Program-made: the position numbers and the translations under genes
Shown here: one piece after another, positions 1-6,635 of the stretch
Position numbering within the stretch: position 1 is the stretch's first letter
Layout: every line of letters begins with the position of its first letter
The notes under the pieces: model-generated
Databases searched by the model: none
Told to the model about the DNA's origin: nothing
The model's input: the letters and a program-made list of their open reading frames with translations, nothing else
NCBI GenBank assembly: GCA_016195205.1
Contig: JACQAB010000108.1
Coordinates: 1 to 9,572, forward strand
Direction: 5' to 3'
Length of the DNA: 9,572 nucleotides
From: Pseudomonadota bacterium
GTDB lineage: Bacteria; Pseudomonadota; Alphaproteobacteria; UBA9219; RGZA01

Positions 1-6
1 GCCATC

Positions 7-1197
7 ATGGCCGATATTCGGATGGACATTGGCAAAAACCACCGGATCGCCGGGCCTTTTTACTGGACGGAAACCGTTTATTCCCCGCTGCTGCTTAAAG
101 AATCTTATAACGAGCTTAAAGGCCCTATCCGCGGCTGGGGGCGCAGCCATAAGGCGCGCTTTCTTAAAGCCATAGGCATGGATGAAGAAGGATTCCTTGC
201 CCTGATGGACGATTTGCATGTCGTCGAGCGTGGCAGCCAGGCTCTGGTTTTTTTAGATAAGGCCGAAGAAACGGCAGGCGATAAACAAAGGTTTTATGAC
301 GCGGCGATGGAGGCCATTGAAAATATGGCCACGTGGCAAGGCCCACGCCGCTGGATAGGCTGGGGAAGCGAATGGAGTTGGAGCCGCATCAAAGACAAAC
401 CCACGCTTGGAGACGGAAGCACCACGCCCGAGGAAGCATGGGACTGGGTAAAAACACGCTATGACAGAAGTTATAAGGCGGTGGCCAACGAAGCTATGGA
501 GTCTGCCTGGTGGATGACCCGAGAGATTACCAAAGTCCGCGATACCATTCGCGACCGGTTGAAAATCGTCGGCGCGGAAGAAGCCCATGAATTGGCGGAA
601 AACTCTGAATATGGCGCCATTATCAGCATCGAGCACCAGGAACGCGGCAAGGGTGATGACCTGGTTGACGGCCAAGGGCCCGATCAAATAAAAGGCCGCC
701 CGCATTTGCGCATGCAGTTCTATGATCTGGAAGAGGCCGATATTGAGCACTGGGAATTCGATGATACCGATGACCTTCCCCAAGCAAAACATGTGGTGGA
801 AGCACTTGCCTTCGCCAAAAAATTTCTTAAAGAAAATCCAGACAAGAAACTTCTGATTCATTGCCGGTCGGGCATCGCGCGCAGCACGGCCGTTGCTCTG
901 GCCATTCTGGCCGATACTTATGGGCTGGGACACGAAGCCCAAGCCGTGCGCGATGTGCTGTTCCTGCGTGAAGGGGCCGCGCCTAACCTTCTCATGGTCA
1001 AATACATCGACACGTTGCTGCAAAGAAACGGCAAATTGTATGATGCCGTCATCCACGATGACGACATCATGAAAAATCATGCTGAGGCAGCCCGCAACCG
1101 TACGGCAGGGCTTGACGCCTGGTGGGCGGAGAATCCTGAAAAACGGCCACGCGGCAGACGCCTTGAGGCGCCTCTTGGGGCGGCTCACGCGGCTTAA
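7..1197 (+). CDS. Protein tyrosine / dual-specificity phosphatase-like protein with unrecognised N-terminal half
   Basis: The 396-residue product has a cysteine phosphatase P-loop, HCRSGIARS, at residues 285-293. This is the CX5R(S/T) signature with nucleophile Cys286 and phosphate-binding Arg292. It follows a hydrophobic strand (KLLIHC) and precedes a helix (TAVALAILAD), as in tyrosine and dual-specificity phosphatases. The general acid is probably one of the Asp residues around 240-256. The fold seems to begin near residue 185 (RLKIVGAEEA, then AIISIEH). Residues 1-180 match no family I know and include a tryptophan-rich stretch at about 110-170. The C-terminus (375-396) is basic and probably disordered. 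No signal peptide or membrane segment is seen, so it is probably cytoplasmic, hydrolysing phosphoester bonds on an unknown substrate. The frame is open back to base 1, so the true start may lie outside the window and no ribosome site can be judged. It converges on the next gene with a 21-base gap. Confidence 0.85.
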   Translation: MADIRMDIGKNHRIAGPFYWTETVYSPLLLKESYNELKGPIRGWGRSHKARFLKAIGMDEEGFLALMDDLHVVERGSQALVFLDKAEETAGDKQRFYDAAMEAIENMATWQGPRRWIGWGSEWSWSRIKDKPTLGDGSTTPEEAWDWVKTRYDRSYKAVANEAMESAWWMTREITKVRDTIRDRLKIVGAEEAHELAENSEYGAIISIEHQERGKGDDLVDGQGPDQIKGRPHLRMQFYDLEEADIEHWEFDDTDDLPQAKHVVEALAFAKKFLKENPDKKLLIHCRSGIARSTAVALAILADTYGLGHEAQAVRDVLFLREGAAPNLLMVKYIDTLLQRNGKLYDAVIHDDDIMKNHAEAARNRTAGLDAWWAENPEKRPRGRRLEAPLGAAHAA

Positions 1198-1218
1198 ACT
1201 GCCAGGGCATCACACAGG

Positions 1219-1812
1219 TTAAGGAACAAAGGCGGCGGCCTGAGACATTCCAGGCGTAAAACTTGTTTGGCCGACATGGTGCCTGGCCTGTTTTACGGCC
1301 AGGCGAAGTTCTGGGGGAAGCGGCGCACGGCCCTTCAGGGCGCTGATCCTTGCCTCGACCAATTCCAGAATCTTTGGCAAAACTTCCGGTATGCCATCGG
1401 CGGTTTCCGGAACAAGGCCTTTAACATCCTTTTCTTCCACATAACCAAAATACACCAAGCCTTCAAAGCAGACGCGCGCGCTTCGCAGATTGTCTTCTTC
1501 TTCCCAGATGGGGACCTTGCTTCCTTGTGCATGCAGCCCGCCTAATATCCAGTAAGCGGCGGTTAAGGAAGACAACACATCAATATCTTTCAGATCGGCC
1601 AATACCCGGTCTTCTGATCCAGGCATCTTAAGCGCTTTTACAACGGCGCGAATAGACGAAGGGGACTGATGGTGATCGTGTATAAACCGGAATTCGCGCA
1701 GCCGGGTGCAAATAAAAGGAATGGATTCGGAAAGAGGCGGCAAATCGTCGCGCACGCAAGCTTCACGCGCCTCAAGGTAATAAGAAGCGGCGCTATATTG
1801 AGGTTTCGCCAT
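1219..1812 (-). CDS. Hypothetical protein, 197 residues
   Basis: I do not recognise this protein. The start is well supported: an ATG at 1812 preceded by GGAGGG five bases upstream. The product looks soluble and mostly helical. It has no signal peptide, no membrane segment and no metal-binding or nucleotide-binding motif that I can name. Two Trp/Tyr-containing segments (around residues 84-93, and 115-125 with GLVYFGYVEE) suggest a folded core, and the C-terminal third (about 150-175) reads as amphipathic helix. It lies 37 bases downstream of the thioredoxin-like gene on the same strand, so it may be the last gene of the acpP-fabF-thioredoxin series. It ends 21 bases from the convergent phosphatase gene. 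The strong ribosome site and operon-like spacing argue that it is real. Confidence 0.7.
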   Translation of the reverse strand: MAKPQYSAASYYLEAREACVRDDLPPLSESIPFICTRLREFRFIHDHHQSPSSIRAVVKALKMPGSEDRVLADLKDIDVLSSLTAAYWILGGLHAQGSKVPIWEEEDNLRSARVCFEGLVYFGYVEEKDVKGLVPETADGIPEVLPKILELVEARISALKGRAPLPPELRLAVKQARHHVGQTSFTPGMSQAAAFVP

Positions 1813-1849
1813 TTATTCCCTCCACAAATTGCTTCTCAAGGCTATTCAC

Positions 1850-2941
1850 TCACGCCCCGAATGTAAAGGCATAGGCCTGCAGGCCCGGGCGTTCGGTTTC
1901 AATTTCAATAATGCCTTCGTCACTGCCGAAGATCGATTTACTTTTGCGGTCGAACAACTCGTAAAGCCGGTGTTCCTTAATTTCCACGAAGCCGTCTTTA
2001 ACGTCTTTACCGGCTTTATCGCCCACCAGCTTGCCGTCATAGAAAATGCGCGCGTGAACCGGCTGGCCGTCGGCCGTACCCAGCACCAGAAATACCTTCC
2101 CGCCGCGAAAGCGCAGGCGCAAACCCGCCGCGGATGATTGCGCCTCAACATATTGATCGGCCCGCTTCCACTTGCCCTGCAGCGACCAATAATCATGTGA
2201 AAGCTCTTCGGGAAACTTATAGGTATCGGGCGCGCCGGTGGGAATAAGCTGCGCGCGTTCACCCCGCTCACTGCCCAAATAGGTTTCCAGCGACTGGTGA
2301 TAGGCCGCGCGGGCGGGTTCTTCTTCCAACTTGGCCAGCGGCGCGTTTGTTTCCAGCAGTGCGCGGATGTTATGCTCGGTGCGGTCGTATTCGCCTTCGC
2401 CGAAATGCGTGTAAACCACCCGCCCCTGGCGGTCGATCAGGTAATGCGCGGGCCAGTACTCATTGCCAAAGCGGTCCCAGATGAAGCGGTCATTGTCCTG
2501 CACTACAGGATAGGTGATATGAAAGCGGTTGATGGCCTTTTCCACGTTGGTGGTGTTTTTTTCAAAATCGAATTCCGGCGAATGCACGCCGATAATGATA
2601 AATCCCTGGTCTTTATACCGCTCCTGCCACGCCTTTAAATACGGCAGCGTGCGCAGGCAGTTGATGCAGGAATAGGTCCAGAAATCCACCAGCGCCACCT
2701 TCCCTTTCAAATCATGAATGGTAAGCGGATCGCTGTTCAGCCAGGGGCCCTTGCTGGCGATGTCGGGCGCGGCATAGGGTTTATCGAGGCCGCCGTCGAG
2801 GGAGGCGGCAAATGTCGGAATTGGGAATAAAAGAAGAGCCAGGAATAACAGAACTCCCCTCCCCTTGAGGGAGGGGCCGGGGGTGGGGTGGGGCGTTATG
2901 TTTCTCAAACTCGTTCCCTTTACACTAAACGGCAACCGCAT
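1850..2941 (-). CDS. Exported thioredoxin-like (redoxin) protein with DipZ-type C-terminal domain
   Basis: The 363-residue protein has a hydrophobic export segment at about 30-45 (VLLFLALLLFPIPTFA) with likely cleavage after Ala45 or Ala46. A thioredoxin/AhpC-TSA-like domain spans about 55-200. It has the redox motif CINC (Cys92, Cys95) in WTYSCINC, followed by LRTLPYL, and a probable cis-proline region at WPAHY (Pro164). Residues about 245-363 form a beta-rich C-terminal domain like the one after the thioredoxin domain of DipZ proteins. The membrane CcdA-like part of DipZ is absent, so this is the soluble half alone, expected to handle thiol-disulfide exchange in the periplasm. The WTYSCINC context is typical of DipZ relatives. 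The first 29 residues are odd: residues 17-29 (PHPTPGPSLKGRG) are translated from an intergenic-type repeat. The ATG at 2941 is the best start seen, with AAGGGG seven bases upstream, also inside the repeat. The gene is 44 bases downstream of fabF. Confidence 0.85.
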   Translation of the reverse strand: MRLPFSVKGTSLRNITPHPTPGPSLKGRGVLLFLALLLFPIPTFAASLDGGLDKPYAAPDIASKGPWLNSDPLTIHDLKGKVALVDFWTYSCINCLRTLPYLKAWQERYKDQGFIIIGVHSPEFDFEKNTTNVEKAINRFHITYPVVQDNDRFIWDRFGNEYWPAHYLIDRQGRVVYTHFGEGEYDRTEHNIRALLETNAPLAKLEEEPARAAYHQSLETYLGSERGERAQLIPTGAPDTYKFPEELSHDYWSLQGKWKRADQYVEAQSSAAGLRLRFRGGKVFLVLGTADGQPVHARIFYDGKLVGDKAGKDVKDGFVEIKEHRLYELFDRKSKSIFGSDEGIIEIETERPGLQAYAFTFGA

Positions 2942-2978
2942 AACCCCACCCCTTTATCCCCTCCCTCAAGGGGAGGGG
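2854..2978. repeat. GC-rich inverted-repeat pair (MITE-like or palindromic element)
   Basis: Two copies of one sequence lie in opposite orientation, copy A at 2854-2899 and copy B at 2939-2978. They share an identical 21-base core (2856-2876 and its reverse complement 2958-2978), then GGGGTGGGG and an inward-facing TTATG. Each core is itself a perfect hairpin with 8-base arms CCCCTCCC/GGGAGGGG and a 5-base loop (2856-2876; 2958-2978). The pair could fold into one large structure around a central spacer of about 40 bases. In translation the repeat gives strings such as HPTPGPSLKGRG or NPTPLSPPSRGG, familiar from dispersed intergenic repeats in many proteobacteria. No transposase is present. 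It begins 8 bases after the fabF stop and runs into the thioredoxin-like gene. A terminator role is unlikely because no T-run follows. Confidence 0.85.
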
Positions 2979-2985
2979 AACAAAA

Positions 2986-4266
2986 TCACCCATGCCACTC
3001 TCTAAAAATCAAACACGCATTCGTGCCGCCAAACCCAAACGAATTCGATAGCGCGATGTTGATTTTCTTCTCGCGCGCCTTGTGGGGCACCAGGTCAATC
3101 CCCTGGCAGTTTTCGGAAGGGTTATCGAGGTTCAGCGTGGGCGGCAGCAGGTCGTGCCTTGCCGCCAGGATGGAATAAATCGCCTCTACTCCGCCGGCGG
3201 CGCCCAGCAAATGCCCGATGGCCGATTTGGTGGAGGAAACGGAAACCTTGCCTATGGCGTTGCCAAACAGGCGTTTAATCGCCCCCAGCTCAATCTCATC
3301 GCCCAAGGGCGTAGAGGTGCCGTGGGCATTGATATAATCGATATCAGCGGGAGTAATGCTGGCATCTTTCAGGGCGTTGCGCATGGCACGAAAGCCGCCG
3401 CTGCCGTCATCGGCCGGGGCCGTCATGTGATGAGCATCGCCTGACAAGCCATAGCCAATGAGTTCGGCATAAATGCGCGCGCCGCGCTTTTTGGCGTGTT
3501 CCAGCTCTTCCAAAACCACCACGCCCGCCCCTTCGCCCATTACGAAACCGTCGCGGTCTTTGTCGTAGGGACGCGAAGCCTTTTCCGGCTGATCATTGAA
3601 ATGGGTGGACAGCGCACGCAATGCGGCAAAGCCGGCCATGCCAATGCGGCCAACCGCCGCCTCGGCCCCGCCGGCCACCATGATGTCGGCATCGCCGTAT
3701 CTGATCATGCGCCCGGCATCGCCAATGGCATGCGCGCCCGTGGAGCACGCCGTGACATTGGCGTGGTTCGGCCCGGTGAAGCCGTATTTGATGGAAACCT
3801 GCCCGGAAGCCAGGTTGATCAGGCTCATGGGAATAAAGAAGGGGGATACGCGCTTGGGGCCGCGTTCTTTCAGAACAATTGACGTTTCATAAATACTGTT
3901 CAGCCCACCGATACCCGAGCCGATCATGACCCCGGTGCGTTCGCAATCTTCATCGGTTTCGGGCTTCCAGCCGCTGTCGGCAATGGCTTCATCCGCCGCG
4001 GCGATGGCGTAAAGGATGAAATCATCCATTTTCTTTTGGTCTTTGGGCGCTACATGGCGATCGGGATTAAGCACCGCCGGGTCGTTCGGATTTTCAGGCG
4101 TGGCGCGCGGAATAAAACCGGCCACGCGGCAGGCTAAATCAGCCGCCTCAAATTTGGTGATGGCGCTGATGCCCGAGCGGCTTTGCGTAAGATGATCCCA
4201 ATTCGCCTTCAGGCCATAGCCCATAGGCGAAACGATCCCCATTCCGGTGACGACGATACGGCGCAT
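2986..4266 (-). CDS. fabF: Beta-ketoacyl-ACP synthase II (KAS II)
   Basis: The 426-residue protein is a full-length condensing enzyme of type II fatty acid synthesis. It joins malonyl-ACP to an acyl-ACP with loss of CO2, lengthening the chain by two carbons in the cytoplasm. The catalytic set is intact: nucleophile Cys174 in TACSTGAHA, His315 in NAHGTSTPLGD, Lys347 and His352 in STKSAIGHLLGAAGG. The N-terminus (RRIVVTGMGIVSPMG) and the glycine-rich C-terminal loop (NSFGFGGTNACL) are those of FabF. Cys-His-His and overall similarity separate it from KAS III (Cys-His-Asn). It follows acpP by 99 bases on the same strand, the usual acpP-fabF order. The gap is filled by a long hairpin, and no clear Shine-Dalgarno precedes the ATG (upstream bases TTTAGAATCTCGCT). 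Downstream is the thioredoxin-like gene, not the mltG or pabC often seen there. Confidence 0.97.
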   Translation of the reverse strand: MRRIVVTGMGIVSPMGYGLKANWDHLTQSRSGISAITKFEAADLACRVAGFIPRATPENPNDPAVLNPDRHVAPKDQKKMDDFILYAIAAADEAIADSGWKPETDEDCERTGVMIGSGIGGLNSIYETSIVLKERGPKRVSPFFIPMSLINLASGQVSIKYGFTGPNHANVTACSTGAHAIGDAGRMIRYGDADIMVAGGAEAAVGRIGMAGFAALRALSTHFNDQPEKASRPYDKDRDGFVMGEGAGVVVLEELEHAKKRGARIYAELIGYGLSGDAHHMTAPADDGSGGFRAMRNALKDASITPADIDYINAHGTSTPLGDEIELGAIKRLFGNAIGKVSVSSTKSAIGHLLGAAGGVEAIYSILAARHDLLPPTLNLDNPSENCQGIDLVPHKAREKKINIALSNSFGFGGTNACLIFREWHG

Positions 4267-4280
4267 AGCGAGATTCTAAA

Positions 4281-4358
4281 GGTTCTAAGGTGCTAAGGTT
4301 CTAAGCGGCTAAATCCTAAGGTTAACCTAGAAGCTCAGAACCTTAGAACCTCAGAACC
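4281..4358 (-). repeat. Long hairpin of tandem octamers in the acpP-fabF gap
   Basis: The left arm (4281-4305) is made of octamers GGTTCTAA, GGTGCTAA and GGTTCTAA, followed by a degenerate GCGGCTAA; a further GATTCTAA lies just outside at 4272-4279. The right arm (4334-4358) is the inverted equivalent (on the minus strand GGTTCTGA, GGTTCTAA, GGTTCTGA). The 25-base arms differ at three positions; in minus-strand RNA two of these become G-U pairs, leaving one mismatch. The 28-base loop contains the perfect palindrome AGGTTAACCT (4319-4328). Lying between acpP and fabF on their transcribed strand, it should form a stable stem in the shared message. No T-run follows, so a simple terminator is unlikely. 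It could protect the 3' end of acpP mRNA or lower fabF expression (inference), or simply be a mobile intergenic repeat. Confidence 0.85.
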
Positions 4359-4365
4359 CGCCGCT

Positions 4366-4608
4366 TCAAGCGGCTTTTGATTTCGCGTTGATGAAATCAA
4401 CCGCATCCTTGACGGTCAAGATTTTTTCAGCGGCATCATCGGGAATCTCGACGCCAAATTCTTCCTCAAAAGCCATGACCAGTTCGACGGTGTCGAGGCT
4501 GTCGGCGCCCAGATCATCGATGAAGCTGGCGTTCTCAGTAACCTTGGCTTCGTCCACGCCCAAGTGCTCGACGATGATCTTTTTGACGCGTGTGGTGATG
4601 TCACTCAT
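4366..4608 (-). CDS. acpP: Acyl carrier protein
   Basis: The 80-residue acidic protein carries growing acyl chains on a 4'-phosphopantetheine arm during fatty acid synthesis and supplies acyl groups for lipid A and phospholipids. The attachment site is Ser37 in GADSLDTVELVMAFEEEFG, the standard DSL motif at the start of helix II. Length and four-helix layout match canonical AcpP, including ITTRVKKIIVEHLGV at the N-terminus and EIPDDAAEKILTVKDAVDFI near the end. The start is supported by GAGGAAAGG six to seven bases upstream of the ATG. It is the first gene of a minus-strand series with fabF. fabG, which commonly lies directly upstream of acpP, is absent: the gene upstream is instead a divergent ABC exporter, so acpP must have its own promoter in the 209-base divergent gap. 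Confidence 0.98.
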   Translation of the reverse strand: MSDITTRVKKIIVEHLGVDEAKVTENASFIDDLGADSLDTVELVMAFEEEFGVEIPDDAAEKILTVKDAVDFINAKSKAA

Positions 4609-4651
4609 GGAAAACCTTTCCTCTATGGCTCTTTCAGAAAAAAGAAGCTAG

Positions 4652-4712
4652 CTTGGCAGGGCGCGGCTTGCGCGGCCTCATGATATGCGTGGGTTTGCTG
4701 CCCTGCGTCAAG
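4652..4712 (-). other. Possible stem-loop in the acpP 5' leader
   Basis: GCAGGGC (4656-4662) pairs with GCCCTGC (4700-4706), and the flanking CTTG (4652-4655) can pair with CAAG (4709-4712) across a two-base bulge. The loop also holds a direct repeat of GCGCGGC (4661-4667 and 4670-4676). If acpP is transcribed from the candidate promoter near 4765-4794, this lies in its untranslated leader. No T-run follows on the minus strand, so it is not a terminator. It may be a chance fold in GC-rich DNA. Confidence 0.3.
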
Positions 4713-4764
4713 AGCAAGCGCAAACCAGTGGATAAAGCCCTGTTCTTACGGGTGGATTGCCCCG

Positions 4765-4794
4765 GTCATACCTGTTAATTTCATGTAATTCCAA
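4765..4794 (-). promoter_or_regulatory. Weak candidate promoter for acpP
   Basis: On the minus strand TTGGAA (4789-4794) and TATGAC (4765-4770) resemble -35 and -10 boxes with an 18-base spacer, in a locally AT-rich patch. This would give a leader of about 150 bases before acpP. Both boxes are imperfect, so it is only the best match seen in the divergent gap. A plus-strand promoter for the ABC exporter must also be near here, but I could not find a convincing one. Confidence 0.25.
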
Positions 4795-4817
4795 AGAGTT
4801 AGAGGCAGATTCCTGCC

Positions 4818-6635
4818 ATGCGCCAGACCCGTCCATCCGCCACCGATCCTCGCACGTTTTCTGTCCTAAATGATTCGAAAAACGCCGAAGGGAAAAAACA
4901 CGATCTTCGCCCCTTAAGAAGCCTGCTGCCCTTTCTTGCGCCCTACCGGCGAGAAATTCTTTTGGCTTTCGTGGCGCTGGTAGTGGCCAGCGCCACGGTC
5001 CTCAGTATGGGCGTGGCGCTGAAAGCCGTAGTGGATAAAGGCTTTGCCACCGGCAGCGCCGAACAGCTTAACCAAAGCCTGATCGTGCTGCTGGTTTTGA
5101 TCGGCGTGATGGCTTGCGCCACCTTCACGCGATTCTCCATGGTGTCGTGGATCGGCGAACGGCTGGTGGCCGATTTGCGCTTGAAAATGTTCGGACACCT
5201 TCTGGAACTCAGTCCCTCTTTCTTCGAAAGCGCGGCGGCAGGCGACCTGGTATCGCGCATGAATACCGACACGAATCTGCTGCAAACCGTGGTGGGATCG
5301 TCGCTTTCGGTGGCGCTGCGCAATTTTCTGCTGCTGGTCGGCGGCACGGCCATGCTGCTTTTTACCAGCCCGCGCATGACAGGCTTTGTATTTCTGCTGG
5401 TGCCGGTAGTGATTGCCCCTATCCTTATTTTTGGGCGGCGGGTACGCCGTTTATCGAAAATCAGCCAGGAAAAACTGGCCGATGTAAGCATTGGGCTGGA
5501 AGAAACCATTCATGGTATCCGCACCATTCAGGCCTTCGTGCGCGAAGCCGAGGAACACCAGGGCTTTGCCTTCCGCGTGCACGAAGCCTTTGTTGCCGCC
5601 ATTGAACGCATCCGCGCCCGCGCCTGGATGACGGTGGCGGTCATCACGCTGGTGTTCGGCGGCGTGGCGTTCGTGCTGTGGTTGGGCGGACGTGACGTGC
5701 TGGCGCATCGCATGACGGCCGGGCAGCTTTCTGCCTTTATCTTCTACGCCGTGCTGGTGGCCGGCGCCGTGGGCGCAGTGACGGAGGTTTTGGGCGATCT
5801 GCAGCGTGCTTCGGGCGCAACCGAGCGCATTCTGGAATTGATGGCCGTGCAGCCCGATATTGTGGCGTATGCGCATCCCATGCCCTTGCCCCATCGGCCG
5901 CGCGGCGAGTTGGATTTTCAGCATGTCAGTTTCTTCTACCCTTCCCGTCCACAGGCCCCGGCGCTGGATCATTTTCACCTCCATGTGCGCCCGGGCGAAA
6001 GGATCGCGCTGGTGGGCCCCAGCGGCGCGGGAAAAAGCACGGTGTTCCAGCTTCTGCTGCGGTTCTATGACCCACAAGCTGGCCTGATCCGTCTCGATAA
6101 TGTCGACCTCAAGGAAACCGACCCGAAAGAACTGCGCCGGCTGATAAGCTTTGTGCCGCAGGATGTGGCCATTTTTTCAACCGACGCACTCACCAACATC
6201 CGCATGGCCAAGCCGGAAGCCAGCGATGAAGAAGTGAAACGGGCCGCCACCGCGGCCAACGCCCATGATTTTATCGCCGCGCTGCCGCAGGGCTATCGCA
6301 CCTATCTGGGAGAAAAGGGCATAAGGCTGTCGGGCGGACAGCGCCAACGCATTGGCATCGCGCGGGCGGCATTGCGGCAAACCCCGCTGTTGCTTCTGGA
6401 CGAGGCCACTTCGGCGCTGGACTCGCAAAGCGAAAAAGCCGTGCAGGAAGCCTTGGCGCAATTAATGCAAGACCGTACTACGCTGATTATCGCGCACCGG
6501 CTATCTACCATTCGGCATTGCGATCGCATTGTGGTCATGGACCGCGGGTTGATCATCGAAGAAGGAACCCATGACGCGCTTCTTGAGCAGCAAGGGCTTT
6601 ATGCCAAGCTTTCCAGGCTTCAGTTCCGTGCCTAA
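4818..6635 (+). CDS. ABC exporter, fused permease and ATPase (MsbA-related, subfamily B)
   Basis: This 605-residue half-transporter has an N-terminal membrane domain (about 45-330, six predicted helices near 47-66, 87-107, 164-184, 187-206, 270-290 and 303-325) and a C-terminal ATPase domain (about 365-605). The ATPase parts are complete: Walker A GPSGAGKST (400-408), Q-loop Gln448, signature LSGGQ (504-508), Walker B LLLLDE (524-529) with catalytic Glu529, D-loop SALD and switch His560. It should work as a homodimer in the inner membrane, pumping a hydrophobic or lipid-like substrate outward. The MTAGQLSAFIFYA and GDLQRASGATERILEL segments resemble the alphaproteobacterial 'MsbA-related' exporters rather than MsbA itself, so the substrate is unknown. 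The start has AGAGGCAG about 12 bases upstream, a long spacing, but no good later start exists before the first helix. It overlaps the downstream acyltransferase gene by 65 bases. Confidence 0.93.
   Translation: MRQTRPSATDPRTFSVLNDSKNAEGKKHDLRPLRSLLPFLAPYRREILLAFVALVVASATVLSMGVALKAVVDKGFATGSAEQLNQSLIVLLVLIGVMACATFTRFSMVSWIGERLVADLRLKMFGHLLELSPSFFESAAAGDLVSRMNTDTNLLQTVVGSSLSVALRNFLLLVGGTAMLLFTSPRMTGFVFLLVPVVIAPILIFGRRVRRLSKISQEKLADVSIGLEETIHGIRTIQAFVREAEEHQGFAFRVHEAFVAAIERIRARAWMTVAVITLVFGGVAFVLWLGGRDVLAHRMTAGQLSAFIFYAVLVAGAVGAVTEVLGDLQRASGATERILELMAVQPDIVAYAHPMPLPHRPRGELDFQHVSFFYPSRPQAPALDHFHLHVRPGERIALVGPSGAGKSTVFQLLLRFYDPQAGLIRLDNVDLKETDPKELRRLISFVPQDVAIFSTDALTNIRMAKPEASDEEVKRAATAANAHDFIAALPQGYRTYLGEKGIRLSGGQRQRIGIARAALRQTPLLLLDEATSALDSQSEKAVQEALAQLMQDRTTLIIAHRLSTIRHCDRIVVMDRGLIIEEGTHDALLEQQGLYAKLSRLQFRA

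Noticed and set aside
253..1188. Long (311-residue) open frame antisense to the phosphatase gene
   Set aside because: The plus-strand frame carries a full phosphatase motif and sensible composition. The antisense translation has no recognisable domain and looks like a shadow produced by codon bias.
2956..2985. Hairpin just after the fabF stop as a rho-independent terminator
   Set aside because: No T-run follows the stem on the minus strand, and the same hairpin occurs in the inverted copy; it is better explained as part of the repeat.
4281..4358. CRISPR-like or tandem-repeat array
   Set aside because: The octamers are contiguous with no spacers, only about four copies occur per arm, and the two arms are inverted, which fits a hairpin element instead.
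5451..6077. 208-residue open frame antisense to the ABC exporter
   Set aside because: It lies wholly within a well-supported ABC exporter gene, is rich in His, Gln and Arg, and shows no domain or ribosome site.
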